Below are positions 1 through 8,809 of a DNA stretch of 64,000 nucleotides, piece after piece. A program made the position numbers and the translations under genes. The stretch lies in NCBI GenBank assembly GCA_029213265.1, contig JARGNG010000003.1, positions 65,131 through 129,130 of the forward strand, in the 5' to 3' direction. Under the pieces are notes generated by a model, which saw only the letters and a list, made by a program, of their open reading frames with translations, did no database searches and had not been told where the DNA came from. This DNA is from Verrucomicrobiales bacterium. GTDB taxonomy: Bacteria > Verrucomicrobiota > Verrucomicrobiia > Verrucomicrobiales > DEV007. How positions within the stretch are numbered: position 1 is the first letter of the stretch; the number at the start of each line of letters is the position of its first letter.

Positions 1-1
1 T

Positions 2-535
2 GTTCAGGCCATGCTTCTGGCTTCGATCACATCGTGCCTCATGATCATGGTGATCGGCAACAACCTCGCCCGCGGACTGGGCATTCTTGGAGCCCTGGCG
101 ATCATCCGTTTTCGTACACCGGTTCGCGACCCCCGTGACATGGTCTTTCTGTTTTGCTGCCTCGCCGTCGGGATCGGGTGCGGCGCCCGTGTGTTCGCCG
201 TCGCCACGGTCGGAGCGCTCTTTTTCAGTGCCACGGCTCTCTACCTGCACTGGGCTCCCTTCTCTGCCCGAAGTGATTTCGAGGGGCTCCTGCGATTTCT
301 ACTTCCACCGGACTCAAAGTCCCATGACAAGCTCAAAACCATCTTCGAGAACCATCTGAAGTCGGCAACTCTGATCGCGGTACGGGAAGCCGTTCAGGGT
401 GACTTGATGGAATACTCCTACCAGACGCGACTTCTCCGTGCAGACTCTCAACAATACCTGATGGATGAAATTCGGAAGCTACCGGACGTCGAAGAGCCGA
501 ATCTCCTGATGCAACGCTCGTCTGTAGAAATCTAG
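2..535 (+). CDS. DUF4956 family membrane protein, 5' end cut off by the window
   Basis: The reading frame is open from base 2 and a Val-Gln-Ala stretch precedes the first visible Met at 11, so the gene begins outside the window. The visible part has about three membrane segments and the family hallmark IVRFR-like stretch, seen here as AIIRFRTPVRDPRD, followed by a Gly-rich helix and a soluble C-terminal domain of about 90 residues. DUF4956 proteins are MgtC-like inner-membrane proteins often found beside VTC-type polyphosphate polymerases or CotH kinases; that association is family knowledge and the partner would lie upstream. The stop is five bases before the HlyD-type gene, so the two are probably co-transcribed. 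The molecular function is unknown. Confidence 0.8.
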   Translation, partial: VQAMLLASITSCLMIMVIGNNLARGLGILGALAIIRFRTPVRDPRDMVFLFCCLAVGIGCGARVFAVATVGALFFSATALYLHWAPFSARSDFEGLLRFLLPPDSKSHDKLKTIFENHLKSATLIAVREAVQGDLMEYSYQTRLLRADSQQYLMDEIRKLPDVEEPNLLMQRSSVEI

Positions 536-540
536 ATACT

Positions 541-1668
541 ATGGCTCATTCAGACGAAGAAAACCATGTAACCGTGTACCAGAGGCCCTGGTGGATGGGG
601 GTTCGCCAATACTGGCCGCTGCTGGTATTTGTCTTCTTTATCGTTTTGGCAGCCTTTCTTTACGCCAACGGTGGCAAATACCGGGTCATGACCGGGACTG
701 CGGAACGCATCGTGGAAAATATCGCTCCCCTCGAGTCCGCCCGGATCGAAAGTATTCATGTGAAAGTCGGAGACCGGGTCAAAGCGGGTGATATCATTGC
801 CCAACTCGATACCGGTATTATCGATGCAGAGAACGCGGTACAGAAAGAGAGAATTGTCCGCGCCAGCCTCGAAGCGAAATTGGAACAACTGACGCTGGAA
901 CGGCAGTTCTCTTCGGCCTTACAGGAAGCAGAACAGGCCCTGCGCGAGGCAAAGATGGACCTTCGTCTGAATGCAGTCGAACACGATGCCCTGGTCAAAG
1001 AAATTGCCCGTCTCGAACCCTTGCAGGAAAAGCGACTCGTCAGTGCCGAGTCGCTGGCGGCCAAGCAGGCCCGCGAGTCCGTTCTCCGGGAGACATTGAA
1101 ATTGATGCCCGATCACATCGAGGCTTTGGCCGCCGATGTGGAACGAGCCAAAGAGCAACAAGCCACGGCCCTGGCCCGCATGGATGAGATGAAAGCGAAC
1201 ACGGCAAGCGCGACCGATGCACAGGGAGAGGCGATCAAGCTGCTCAATATCCGTCGCGACGGTTACACCCTGCGCGCTAAGCAGGAGGGCGTTGTCGCCG
1301 AGATTGACGGTCAACCCGGGGATGTCGTGGAACCCGGCGGGACGATCGCGTCCCTTCTCATTCAGGGGCCCATCCGGGTGGTTGGCTTTCTGCCGGAAAG
1401 CGATTTGAGTGCCGTAGCGATTGGCACTCCTGCCAACATTTACCCCACCGTATCCTTGCGGGAAACCGGCGTCATCTCCGGTCGGGTCGCCCAGGTCAGT
1501 CCGGCCGTCTATTCCCTTCCGGAGCGCGCCAGTCCGATCCGCGGCCAGGTCGTCAGAGGACGTCGCGTCGTTCTCGATCTGGATGAGGTGGTCAATCTGA
1601 TCCCCGGAGAAACAGTCTCGATCGAAATCGAATCGAGTTTGTTTACCCCGATCTCGCTGACCGACTGA
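541..1668 (+). CDS. HlyD-type periplasmic adaptor (membrane fusion) protein
   Basis: A 375-residue protein with one N-terminal transmembrane helix (about residues 24-44, after a short cytoplasmic tail), a first biotinyl/lipoyl-like half around residues 60-85, a long coiled coil (about 95-220), the second lipoyl half (TLRAKQEGVVAEIDGQPGDVV region, about 240-265) and a beta-barrel domain. This order is typical of the adaptor subunit of type I secretion or tripartite efflux systems. No ABC transporter or outer-membrane partner lies next to it here. It follows the DUF4956 gene by five bases, so it may serve that unknown membrane system rather than classical secretion. Its last bases overlap the decayed isomerase frame that follows. 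Confidence 0.85.
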   Translation: MAHSDEENHVTVYQRPWWMGVRQYWPLLVFVFFIVLAAFLYANGGKYRVMTGTAERIVENIAPLESARIESIHVKVGDRVKAGDIIAQLDTGIIDAENAVQKERIVRASLEAKLEQLTLERQFSSALQEAEQALREAKMDLRLNAVEHDALVKEIARLEPLQEKRLVSAESLAAKQARESVLRETLKLMPDHIEALAADVERAKEQQATALARMDEMKANTASATDAQGEAIKLLNIRRDGYTLRAKQEGVVAEIDGQPGDVVEPGGTIASLLIQGPIRVVGFLPESDLSAVAIGTPANIYPTVSLRETGVISGRVAQVSPAVYSLPERASPIRGQVVRGRRVVLDLDEVVNLIPGETVSIEIESSLFTPISLTD

Positions 1669-2006
1669 ATTCGGATCCGGTTTCCGAAGTCCAGGTCTTC
1701 GCCGGAATCGAAAGCGGCCCTGCCACCGGCTTCCCCTTTCCGGGGACGGAAAGAAATGAACTCGGCCTGATCGATCACTACGAACATCTCGAGTCCCTTT
1801 CCGACCGTCTCGCTGGATTTCACCTGCACGATGTCAACGCCGCGGGCAGAGATCATCAGCCTGTCGGGTCGGGCTCGATTGATGTCCGGAGAATTGGCGA
1901 ATTGGTCAGGCCCGAACACAAACTCGTCCTCGAGTTGAGCCCCCGGCTCAAAAAAGAAGAGGTGCTGACATCCCGGGAAACTATTCTCGAGGCGTTCTCC
2001 TCCTGA
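1587..2006 (+). pseudogene. 3' remnant of a sugar-phosphate isomerase/epimerase (TIM barrel)
   Basis: The frame ending in TGA at 2004-2006 stays open back to a TGA at 1584-1586 but has no ATG, GTG or TTG start. Its translation reads like the C-terminal third of an AP-endonuclease-2/xylose-isomerase-like barrel: ...GFHLHDVNAAGRDHQPVGSG, then SIDVRRI and HKLVLELSPR. The His-Asp-Val and Asp-His-Gln-Pro elements are the late metal-ligand strands of that fold. The 5' part, and so most of the barrel, is missing, and the frame overlaps the last codons of the HlyD-type gene. The likely history is a deletion that fused the adaptor gene end to the isomerase tail. An intact barrel of the same superfamily lies at 59486. 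Confidence 0.7.
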
Positions 2007-2019
2007 AGGACCTTCCCGT

Positions 2020-3285
2020 TCACAGTCGCTCGTCCACCGTATCGGGAGGAAGGGTCGACTTCACGTCGTAGAGAACCCCGTCCTCTGTCAGCCAGTCCCG
2101 GAGGGAAAGATGGGAAAACGCATTGTGAGCAACGGCAAGAATCACCGCCGAAAAACCTTTCTTTGAATCGAGGAGAGCCTCACCTGAAAGGAGCTCCAAG
2201 CCATATTCTCTTTTCACTTCCTGCACATCGGCTTCCGGATCATAGACCTCCACCTCCACTCCAAACTCGGCCAGTTCTGCAACAATATCGACGACGCGGC
2301 TGTTTCTCACATCAGGGCAGTTTTCTTTGAAGGTCACGCCCATCACGAGAACGCGGGCACCCCGGATGCGGTTTCCTTTGGCAATCATCAGCTTGATGAC
2401 CCGGTTCGCGACGAAGACTCCCATTCCGTCATTGATGCGACGTCCCGAAAGAATTACCTGGGGATGATAGCCAACCGACTCCGCTTTGTGAGTCAGGTAG
2501 TAGGGATCCACGCCGATGCAGTGTCCACCGACAAGTCCCGGCCGAAACGGAAGAAAATTCCACTTCGTTCCCGCAGCTTCGAGCACCTTCGTGGTGTCGA
2601 TCCCGAGTCGCTGGAAGATCAGGGCGAGCTCATTGACAAACGCAATGTTGATATCCCGCTGGCAGTTCTCAATGACCTTGGCGGCCTCCGCCGTCTGGAT
2701 GGAATCCGCCACAAAAATGCCCGCCGTAATCACAGCGCCGTAAATTCGTTCCAGGGTAGCCGCCGTTTCCGGAGTGTCTCCCGCAACCACCTTCGTGATT
2801 TTGTCGACGGTGTGTTCGCGGTCGCCGGGATTGATTCGCTCAGGAGAATACCCAACAAAAAAGTCTTTCTTCCACTGCCTTGCTCCTGAAAGTTCAAGAA
2901 TCGGGACACACTCCTGTTCAGTAACCCCTGGATACACGGTAGACTCGAAAACTACGATGGCGCCCTCCTTGATATGCCTGCTCACGGTCTCCGTAGCTTT
3001 CAGCAATGGGCTGAGATCGGGGCGCTTTTGTTCGTTCACTGGCGTGGGAACGGTGACTATGATCACATCAGCACTTTCAAGACAGATTGAATCAGAGGAA
3101 AACTCAATTTCACTCCCCTTCAAATCGGTATCCGATACCTCCTCTAATCGATCATGGCAATCGCTCAATTCGCGAACCCGACTCTCAGCGACATCAAATC
3201 CAATAACCTCAAATTCCCTGGCCAAACAGACTGCCAAAGGAAGTCCTACATATCCAAGTCCCACGACGGCAATCTTTTCACTCAT
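2020..3285 (-). CDS. UDP-N-acetylhexosamine 6-dehydrogenase (WbpA/TviB-like)
   Basis: Oxidises C6 of a UDP-N-acetylhexosamine with two NAD+ to give the uronic acid used in capsules and O-antigens. The protein (421 residues from ATG at 3285; a TTG 18 bases upstream would add MHQIDT) starts with the dinucleotide motif VVGLGYVGLP, has VPTPVNEQKRPDL and FESTVYPG in the NAD domain, and the catalytic cysteine in GGHCIGVDPYYL near residue 256. The GGHCIG and PTPVN signatures point to the TviB/WbpA/WecC side of the family rather than UDP-glucose dehydrogenase. It is divergent from the GtrA gene. The 4-epimerase at 43377 could supply or convert its substrate. Confidence 0.85.
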   Translation of the reverse strand: MSEKIAVVGLGYVGLPLAVCLAREFEVIGFDVAESRVRELSDCHDRLEEVSDTDLKGSEIEFSSDSICLESADVIIVTVPTPVNEQKRPDLSPLLKATETVSRHIKEGAIVVFESTVYPGVTEQECVPILELSGARQWKKDFFVGYSPERINPGDREHTVDKITKVVAGDTPETAATLERIYGAVITAGIFVADSIQTAEAAKVIENCQRDINIAFVNELALIFQRLGIDTTKVLEAAGTKWNFLPFRPGLVGGHCIGVDPYYLTHKAESVGYHPQVILSGRRINDGMGVFVANRVIKLMIAKGNRIRGARVLVMGVTFKENCPDVRNSRVVDIVAELAEFGVEVEVYDPEADVQEVKREYGLELLSGEALLDSKKGFSAVILAVAHNAFSHLSLRDWLTEDGVLYDVKSTLPPDTVDERL

Positions 3286-3523
3286 GGTGTCAATTTGATG
3301 CAAACAAATCAGTGGGAACTCTTATCAGCCCCTTTTCGGGAAATCTATACGCTCAATTCTAACTGTTTCAATAGTTTTCGAGGTATACCGTGACCTACGA
3401 AAACTCGACAGAGTAGCCCTTTGTCTCGCACTCCTGCCTCGCTTCCCTCTGGATGCCTTGTTAGGATTACCGAAATTTAGAGTAGCGCCTCCTAGGAACT
3501 GAAGCAAAGTCAAACTTGCTCAC

Positions 3524-4060
3524 ATGATTCTCCCTCTCGTCAAAGGCCTCTCAAAAGATCTTTCCCAAGCTCGCCAACACTGGCGAGAACACGGATTTCA
3601 ATCCCTGATTGCCTGGCTCAATTCCAGGGATGCACCTTTGACTTTTCAGTTCTCCAAATACGTGGTTTTTGGAGCCCTTACCACAATCGTTCATCTTGCA
3701 CTCTTCACCGGATTTTCGCATTCCTTTCTTCCAGCACACGACTACTTGATGGAAGGTGGAATGTCCAACGAGCTCCAGGAACGAAACGCGATTTTAAGCA
3801 ACCTGCTCGCCTTTCCTATCGCTGTGATCGTGAACTATTTTTTCAACGTGAAATTCGTATTCACTTCGGGACGCCACTCTCGCATAAGGGAATTTATCCT
3901 CTTCGTTTCAGTTTCGTTCCTTAGTTTTTCCATTGGCCTCTTCAGTGGCCCCTTCTTTATTTCGCAAGGACTCAATCCATGGTTTGCCCAAGCAGGCCTG
4001 ACAATCACCTCTGCGCTGGTCAATTTCATCTGTAGGAAATTTCTAATTTTTCTGAAATAG
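3524..4060 (+). CDS. GtrA-like membrane protein
   Basis: A 178-residue protein with a soluble N-terminal tail of about 45 residues followed by four predicted membrane segments. The GtrA signature is recognisable: FSKYVVFGALTT at the first helix, NYFFNVKFVF at the end of the second and VNFICRKFLIF at the C terminus. GtrA proteins take part in moving lipid-linked sugars across the inner membrane in cell-surface polysaccharide synthesis. The insert between helices 1 and 2 (PAHDYLMEGGMSNELQERN) is longer than in a minimal GtrA. It opens the plus-strand side of the EPS locus, 179 bases before the amidotransferase. Confidence 0.8.
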   Translation: MILPLVKGLSKDLSQARQHWREHGFQSLIAWLNSRDAPLTFQFSKYVVFGALTTIVHLALFTGFSHSFLPAHDYLMEGGMSNELQERNAILSNLLAFPIAVIVNYFFNVKFVFTSGRHSRIREFILFVSVSFLSFSIGLFSGPFFISQGLNPWFAQAGLTITSALVNFICRKFLIFLK

Positions 4061-4239
4061 CTACGGGATATTTCATCGTTGAAACCCAAAGCACGAAAAA
4101 GCACCATTGCAATCCGGACGACTCTAGCGTTGGTTCACGTTGCTTGTGGTGCCTGTCACTTGTAATTCGCATCCCCTTAGACTTTCACTTTCTTAGACTT
4201 CATTAACGCCGGTACGAGATCGGTTACAATCTTGGTAAC

Positions 4240-6150
4240 ATGTGCGGCATCGCTGGAATCGTAGACTGGAAAGATCAATCGGTTACCCATTCCGATTTAG
4301 AGCTCCTTGAATCTGCCATCAGAAATCGTGGCCCCGATTCACGCGGCTTCTATGAAAAAGAGGGATTAATCGGGCTGGTACACCGAAGATTGAGAGTGAT
4401 CGACCTAAGTGAGCAGGCTGCCCAGCCAATGACGAACGAAGACGGCACCCTGCGCATTGTATTCAACGGAGAGATTTACAACTTCCAGGAATTACGCAAG
4501 AACCTCGAGATCAAAGGACATGTGTTCCGATCAAATTCAGACACTGAAGTAATTGTCCATGGTTTCGAGGAATGGGGGGAGAAACTCTTTGCCCAATTGG
4601 ACGGCATGTTTGCTATCGCAATTTGGGACGAGCGAACCAAAAGCATTGTTTTAGCTCGCGACCGATTCGGAAAGAAGCCACTCTTTTACACGGTTGGCCC
4701 GAACCGATCGGTGTCGTTCTCATCCGACATCAAATCCTTGTGGAACTACAACCAAGGAAATCTGGATCTTTCTACGCGTGCGATTGATGCCTACTTGCAG
4801 CACCTTTCCCCCTCCCAGGACCACTGTATTTTTGAGGGGGTTGAAAAGATTCCCCCGGGAACCTGGGTTCGTTTCCGGCAGGAAGATTCTGAAAAGCAGC
4901 GCTACTGGACCCCAGACTTTCGTGAGAAGCAAAATTTCAGTCTCGAGGATGCCTTGGAAGGCATAGAGGAAAAACTGACTCGAGCAGTTCGCAAGCGCCT
5001 TGTCTCTGACGTTCCCCTCGGAGCATTCCTCAGCGGCGGAATCGATTCCAGCCTTATCGTGGCAATGATGAGCGAAGCATCAGACAAACCGCCTCGCACA
5101 TTTTCGGTTGGATTCGAAGAGGCCGAATTTTCCGAATTTCCGCACGCCAGAGCTGTTGCCGAACGTTACGGCGTTGATCATACCGAGATCACCCTGAAAA
5201 CGGATGTGCTATCCATACTTCCTGATCTGGTTTGGGAATTTGGCGAGCCATTTGGCGATTCATCGGCCATCCCGTGCCACTATATCTCGAAGGCAGCGCG
5301 AAAAGAGGTGACGGTCGCCCTCACCGGCGATGGAGGTGATGAAATATTCGGTGGTTATGACACTTCAAGAGCCTCCCATTTCGCAAATATCGCAAAATCC
5401 TGGTTCCCCAGGAATCTATGGAAAAAGATAGAGCAGCAGCTCGAAATCGAAGGGAAGCTCAGTACGAAATTGGGGGGGAAAATGGCAACCTTGATCCGCC
5501 ATGGAACAAACGTACCCACCTTGCGCTGCTCAGGCTCCCTTGCATGGGATCGATTTCGGAAGCGATCGCTCTATACGGAAGCGTTTCGAGATGAGTTGGG
5601 AAGCTATGATTCCTCGAACGTGCTTTCGAGACATTGGGAATCACTGGAAGGTATCGATTTGATTGACCAAAATCTCTTGCTGACGATTCTTGGAAGGCTC
5701 CCCAATGATTACCTTATTAAAATCGATGTTGCTTCGATGCGACACGGACTTGAGTTGCGCAGCCCATTTCTCGACCGAGATTTGGCGGACCTCAGTGAAA
5801 CCATACCATCTTCACTCAAAGTTCGCGGCGGTATTCAGAAGTTCCTGCTCAAAAAGTTGGCAGAACGCTATCTCCCGAAAGAAGTCATCTATCGAAAGAA
5901 GCAGGGATTCTCCCTACCGATTCGAGATTGGTTTCGCGGAGATTGGGCATTGATCACGAAGGAATTCCTTCTCCACGGCCAACTTCGTGAAACAGGCTGG
6001 TTTGATATGCCTTACCTCGATGGCCTCCTCAACCGCCACATAAATGGAATGGAAGATCACACCCACCGAATCTGGAGTCTTCTCGTCCTCGAAGTCTGGT
6101 TTAGGTTGTTCATCACGAAAGAACTAAGTCCTGACGATTCCCTTAGTTGA
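4240..6150 (+). CDS. asnB: Asparagine-synthase-type amidotransferase of the EPS locus
   Basis: A 636-residue two-domain enzyme. MCGIAGI gives Cys2 as N-terminal nucleophile of the class II glutaminase; RGPDSRG, VFNGEIYN and SDTEV are the glutamine-site motifs. The synthase domain carries the PP-loop SGGIDSS at about residue 264 and GDGGDEIFGGY further on. Family chemistry is ATP-dependent transfer of ammonia from glutamine to a carboxylate. In exosortase-type EPS loci such enzymes are thought to amidate a sugar carboxylate rather than make free asparagine; two uronate-forming dehydrogenases in this window fit that idea, but it is inference. Its TGA overlaps the TTG start of the next gene. Confidence 0.85.
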   Translation: MCGIAGIVDWKDQSVTHSDLELLESAIRNRGPDSRGFYEKEGLIGLVHRRLRVIDLSEQAAQPMTNEDGTLRIVFNGEIYNFQELRKNLEIKGHVFRSNSDTEVIVHGFEEWGEKLFAQLDGMFAIAIWDERTKSIVLARDRFGKKPLFYTVGPNRSVSFSSDIKSLWNYNQGNLDLSTRAIDAYLQHLSPSQDHCIFEGVEKIPPGTWVRFRQEDSEKQRYWTPDFREKQNFSLEDALEGIEEKLTRAVRKRLVSDVPLGAFLSGGIDSSLIVAMMSEASDKPPRTFSVGFEEAEFSEFPHARAVAERYGVDHTEITLKTDVLSILPDLVWEFGEPFGDSSAIPCHYISKAARKEVTVALTGDGGDEIFGGYDTSRASHFANIAKSWFPRNLWKKIEQQLEIEGKLSTKLGGKMATLIRHGTNVPTLRCSGSLAWDRFRKRSLYTEAFRDELGSYDSSNVLSRHWESLEGIDLIDQNLLLTILGRLPNDYLIKIDVASMRHGLELRSPFLDRDLADLSETIPSSLKVRGGIQKFLLKKLAERYLPKEVIYRKKQGFSLPIRDWFRGDWALITKEFLLHGQLRETGWFDMPYLDGLLNRHINGMEDHTHRIWSLLVLEVWFRLFITKELSPDDSLS

Positions 6151-7316
6151 ACGCCTCCCTTCCAAGATTACTCTTTGTTTCAAACCTCTACCCCGATGCG
6201 AACGCTCCGGGCCTAGGGATCATGAACGCCCGACTACTCTGGAACCTTAGGAACGAGGGAATTTCGATTCGTGTCATCAGCACCCGACCCGTATTGCCTG
6301 GCGCTCGCAAAAGAATCCTCGAGCGGTCCGCGAGCGATCCCCTGTCCCCCAGCTTTATCGATGTTCCATATATCCCGAAGTTCGGGAGCCGATGGAACGA
6401 CCGCCTCATGCGGAATCGCCTCCGACCCGCAGTTTTCAAAACGATCAAAGACTTTCAGCCCGATCTTGTCCTAGGCGCGTGGATGTTTCCCGACTGCTGT
6501 GCCGTCTCTCAACTTGCAAAAGAGGCAAATTTGCCCAGCGTCCTCATCGCCCAAGGTTCCGACCTCCATCAATACTTGAGCAACCCATTCCGAAGACGCA
6601 AAATCCTCGATGCAGTAGCCGAAAGTGGTGCCACAATCACTCGCAGCAAAAGCCTCCAACAACTTCTCACCAATGCCGGCGCCCAGCAGAAAAAGATCCT
6701 TACGATCTACAATGGCGTAGATACCCAGCTATTTCACTTAGGGGAGAAAGGAGCCGTTCGCGCCGCCCTGGACCTTCCCCAAGACACTCCGATTGCTCTC
6801 TTTGTCGGAAATCTGCTACCCATTAAAGACCCTGAACTCCTGCTCCATGCCTTTGCCAAACTTCGTCGGAAATCCCAGCTCGTTATTTTGGGAGCCGGAC
6901 CACTCGACTCCGCGCTCAAACAACTGGCCGGGAAACTTGGGATTGCCAAATCGATCCATTTTGCAGGCCCCCAGCCACCAGAAAAAGTGGCGCTCTACAT
7001 GCAAGCTGCCGACACGCTATGCATGAGCAGTAAGAATGAGGGCCTCCCCAACGTCATTCTAGAGGCATTCGCCTCCGGACTTCCAGTGGTAAGCACCAAT
7101 GTTGGAGGGGTTTCAGAAGTCGTAACGACCCCAGAACTCGGTACACTTACAGCGCCTTCAAACGCCGAAGAATATGCGATTGCCCTGAACGAACAACTTT
7201 CCTCCAAACCGAATCGCGACTCAATTCGAAAGCAGGGGGTAGCCTATTCGTGGAAGCATGCGTGCGAGCAATACCTGGAAATCTTTCAGCGAGTCGTCAC
7301 AACTCATCCTCATTGA
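6147..7316 (+). CDS. GT4-family glycosyltransferase
   Basis: A 389-residue GT-B glycosyltransferase. The N-terminal domain opens with LLFVSNLYPD and a Gly-rich loop; the C-terminal domain has IYNGVD, ALFVGNLLPIKDPELLL and the nucleotide-sugar site SSKNEGLPNVILEAFASGLPVV with the conserved E-x7-E spacing. It transfers a sugar from a nucleotide donor to a lipid-linked EPS intermediate on the cytoplasmic face; donor and acceptor cannot be told from sequence. The start is a TTG that shares bases with the stop of the amidotransferase gene (TTGA overlap), so the two are translationally coupled. Confidence 0.85.
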   Translation: MNASLPRLLFVSNLYPDANAPGLGIMNARLLWNLRNEGISIRVISTRPVLPGARKRILERSASDPLSPSFIDVPYIPKFGSRWNDRLMRNRLRPAVFKTIKDFQPDLVLGAWMFPDCCAVSQLAKEANLPSVLIAQGSDLHQYLSNPFRRRKILDAVAESGATITRSKSLQQLLTNAGAQQKKILTIYNGVDTQLFHLGEKGAVRAALDLPQDTPIALFVGNLLPIKDPELLLHAFAKLRRKSQLVILGAGPLDSALKQLAGKLGIAKSIHFAGPQPPEKVALYMQAADTLCMSSKNEGLPNVILEAFASGLPVVSTNVGGVSEVVTTPELGTLTAPSNAEEYAIALNEQLSSKPNRDSIRKQGVAYSWKHACEQYLEIFQRVVTTHPH

Positions 7317-7500
7317 GGGCTGCAAATGGAACCGGTCCAGCCCCTCTGGCTTGACAAGGCACAATCTCTGAAGAATGAATACCGAGAAAGATACAGATGA
7401 CGGTTTCGAGGAGAAGGAGGCATTGTGAACCATCAATCCAGAAATGTGAAAATCGATGAAAAATGCAATTGCTCTCTCACCAACAATTCAGGCATAAGAA

Positions 7501-8499
7501 ATGGTAAAATGTCACTTGCGTTTTCTAGTCTGTCCGAATTGCAGAGCCGAGCTTGACCTCATTGAGGTGGAACGGGAAGAGGGCAATCAGATTCTAGAGG
7601 GGGCGCTAGGATGTTCTCATAAGGATTGCGGAAAACAATTCCCTATTCTTGGAGGCATCCCAAGATTCGTAGCAAAAGAAAATTATGCCTCCGGCTTCGG
7701 ACTGCAATGGATTAACCACGCTCGCACCCAATATGACAGCACGAGTGGCGTCAACGTTTCGGAGACTCGATTCTTCGAGGAGACCCAGTGGCCTCGCAAG
7801 ATGGACGGGGAGATCATCATCGAAGTGGGGAGTGGATCAGGGCGATTTACGGAGCAGGCGGCTGCCACCGGCGCAACGGTACTATCACTGGATTACAGCT
7901 TTGCGGTTGAGGCGAACTACCGTTCTAACGGGGCCAGAGAGAACGTGCTAATCGTTCAGGGAGACATTTATCAAATGCCTTTTCATCACGATTCGGCCGA
8001 CCGTGTATTTTGCTTCGGCGTCCTTCAACACACCCCGCATCCCAAAAAATCTTTTCTCGAGCTCCCAAAGTTCGCTAAGCCCGGCGGCAGCGTGGTGGCG
8101 GATAACTACGTCAAAATCACTGGAATCCGATCTCTGTTCGCCACCAAATACTGGTTCCGCCCCTTCACTAAGCACATCCCGCCACTCCTGCTTTATAAGC
8201 TTTGCAATCTCTATGTACGCGCGATGTGGCCGCTCTCACGCATAATCCATCATTTACCCAAAGGGAAATACATCAATTGGCGCCTGTTTCTTTCTGACCA
8301 TCGCGGCGAATATGCCCTCAGCGAAAAAATGATGTGCGAATGGGCTGTGCTCGATATGGTCGACAAACTGGGACCCGCCTACGACTTTCCTCAGACCCTC
8401 GAAACAATTGAGGAATGGTTCAAAGCTGCCGGTTTAGAAGATGTCGATGTGCGCCCCGGCTACAACGGCATCCAAGGACGTGGGAGAAAACCATCCTGA
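7501..8499 (+). CDS. SAM-dependent methyltransferase with N-terminal zinc ribbon
   Basis: A 332-residue protein. Residues 1-60 form a Trm112-like zinc-binding segment (FLVCPNCRAEL, then GCSHKDCGKQFPILGGIPRF). A class I methyltransferase follows, with motif I IIEVGSGSGRF at about residue 102, the acidic residue after strand 2 in VLSLDYS, and GDIYQMPF / DRVFCFGVLQHTP around motifs III-IV. This architecture is common in O-antigen and EPS loci, where it methylates sugars or other small substrates. The exact acceptor is unknown. It stands 184 bases after the preceding glycosyltransferase, with no strong ribosome binding site in front of the ATG. Confidence 0.8.
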   Translation: MVKCHLRFLVCPNCRAELDLIEVEREEGNQILEGALGCSHKDCGKQFPILGGIPRFVAKENYASGFGLQWINHARTQYDSTSGVNVSETRFFEETQWPRKMDGEIIIEVGSGSGRFTEQAAATGATVLSLDYSFAVEANYRSNGARENVLIVQGDIYQMPFHHDSADRVFCFGVLQHTPHPKKSFLELPKFAKPGGSVVADNYVKITGIRSLFATKYWFRPFTKHIPPLLLYKLCNLYVRAMWPLSRIIHHLPKGKYINWRLFLSDHRGEYALSEKMMCEWAVLDMVDKLGPAYDFPQTLETIEEWFKAAGLEDVDVRPGYNGIQGRGRKPS

Positions 8500-8809
8500 G
8501 GCTGAATTAGTCTGAATTCGCCGCAATATTCGAACTGGATAAGGATATACACTTTGCTTGATATCACGATTCCGGCATTCGATCTTGATTGTCCGGATAC
8601 CAGCGCCTGCGTCCTTTGAAATATCTCAGATTATTTGGGCGGGCCAAACGGAAAAGTAACACTGCCTGGCCTCAACAAATGTCGGCAACGCATCATTCTA
8701 ACGTCCCACCCTTTTTCAAATTGGCCCCCAATTCTTACCGTGTCAGACTCAACTATGCCTCAAGCCAATTTTCGCTTAGCGTAGTCGACACATAGTCCCC
8801 CCCCTTCCA
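8500..8809 (+). other. Intergenic stretch without a supported gene, ending in a C8 tract
   Basis: The 310 bases between the methyltransferase and the next glycosyltransferase hold only a 68-codon ORF with no recognisable features. A run of eight C (8797-8804) ends five bases before the ATG at 8810, where a ribosome binding site would be expected. I see no tRNA or convincing hairpin. Confidence 0.5.

Noticed and set aside
7317..7343. GGGCTG/CAGCCC imperfect hairpin after the GT4 gene
   Set aside because: The loop is long, the stem short and no T run follows; not enough for a terminator call.
8589..8795. A 68-codon ORF before the glycosyltransferase at 8810
   Set aside because: No motif, no ribosome binding site and odd composition; treated as chance.
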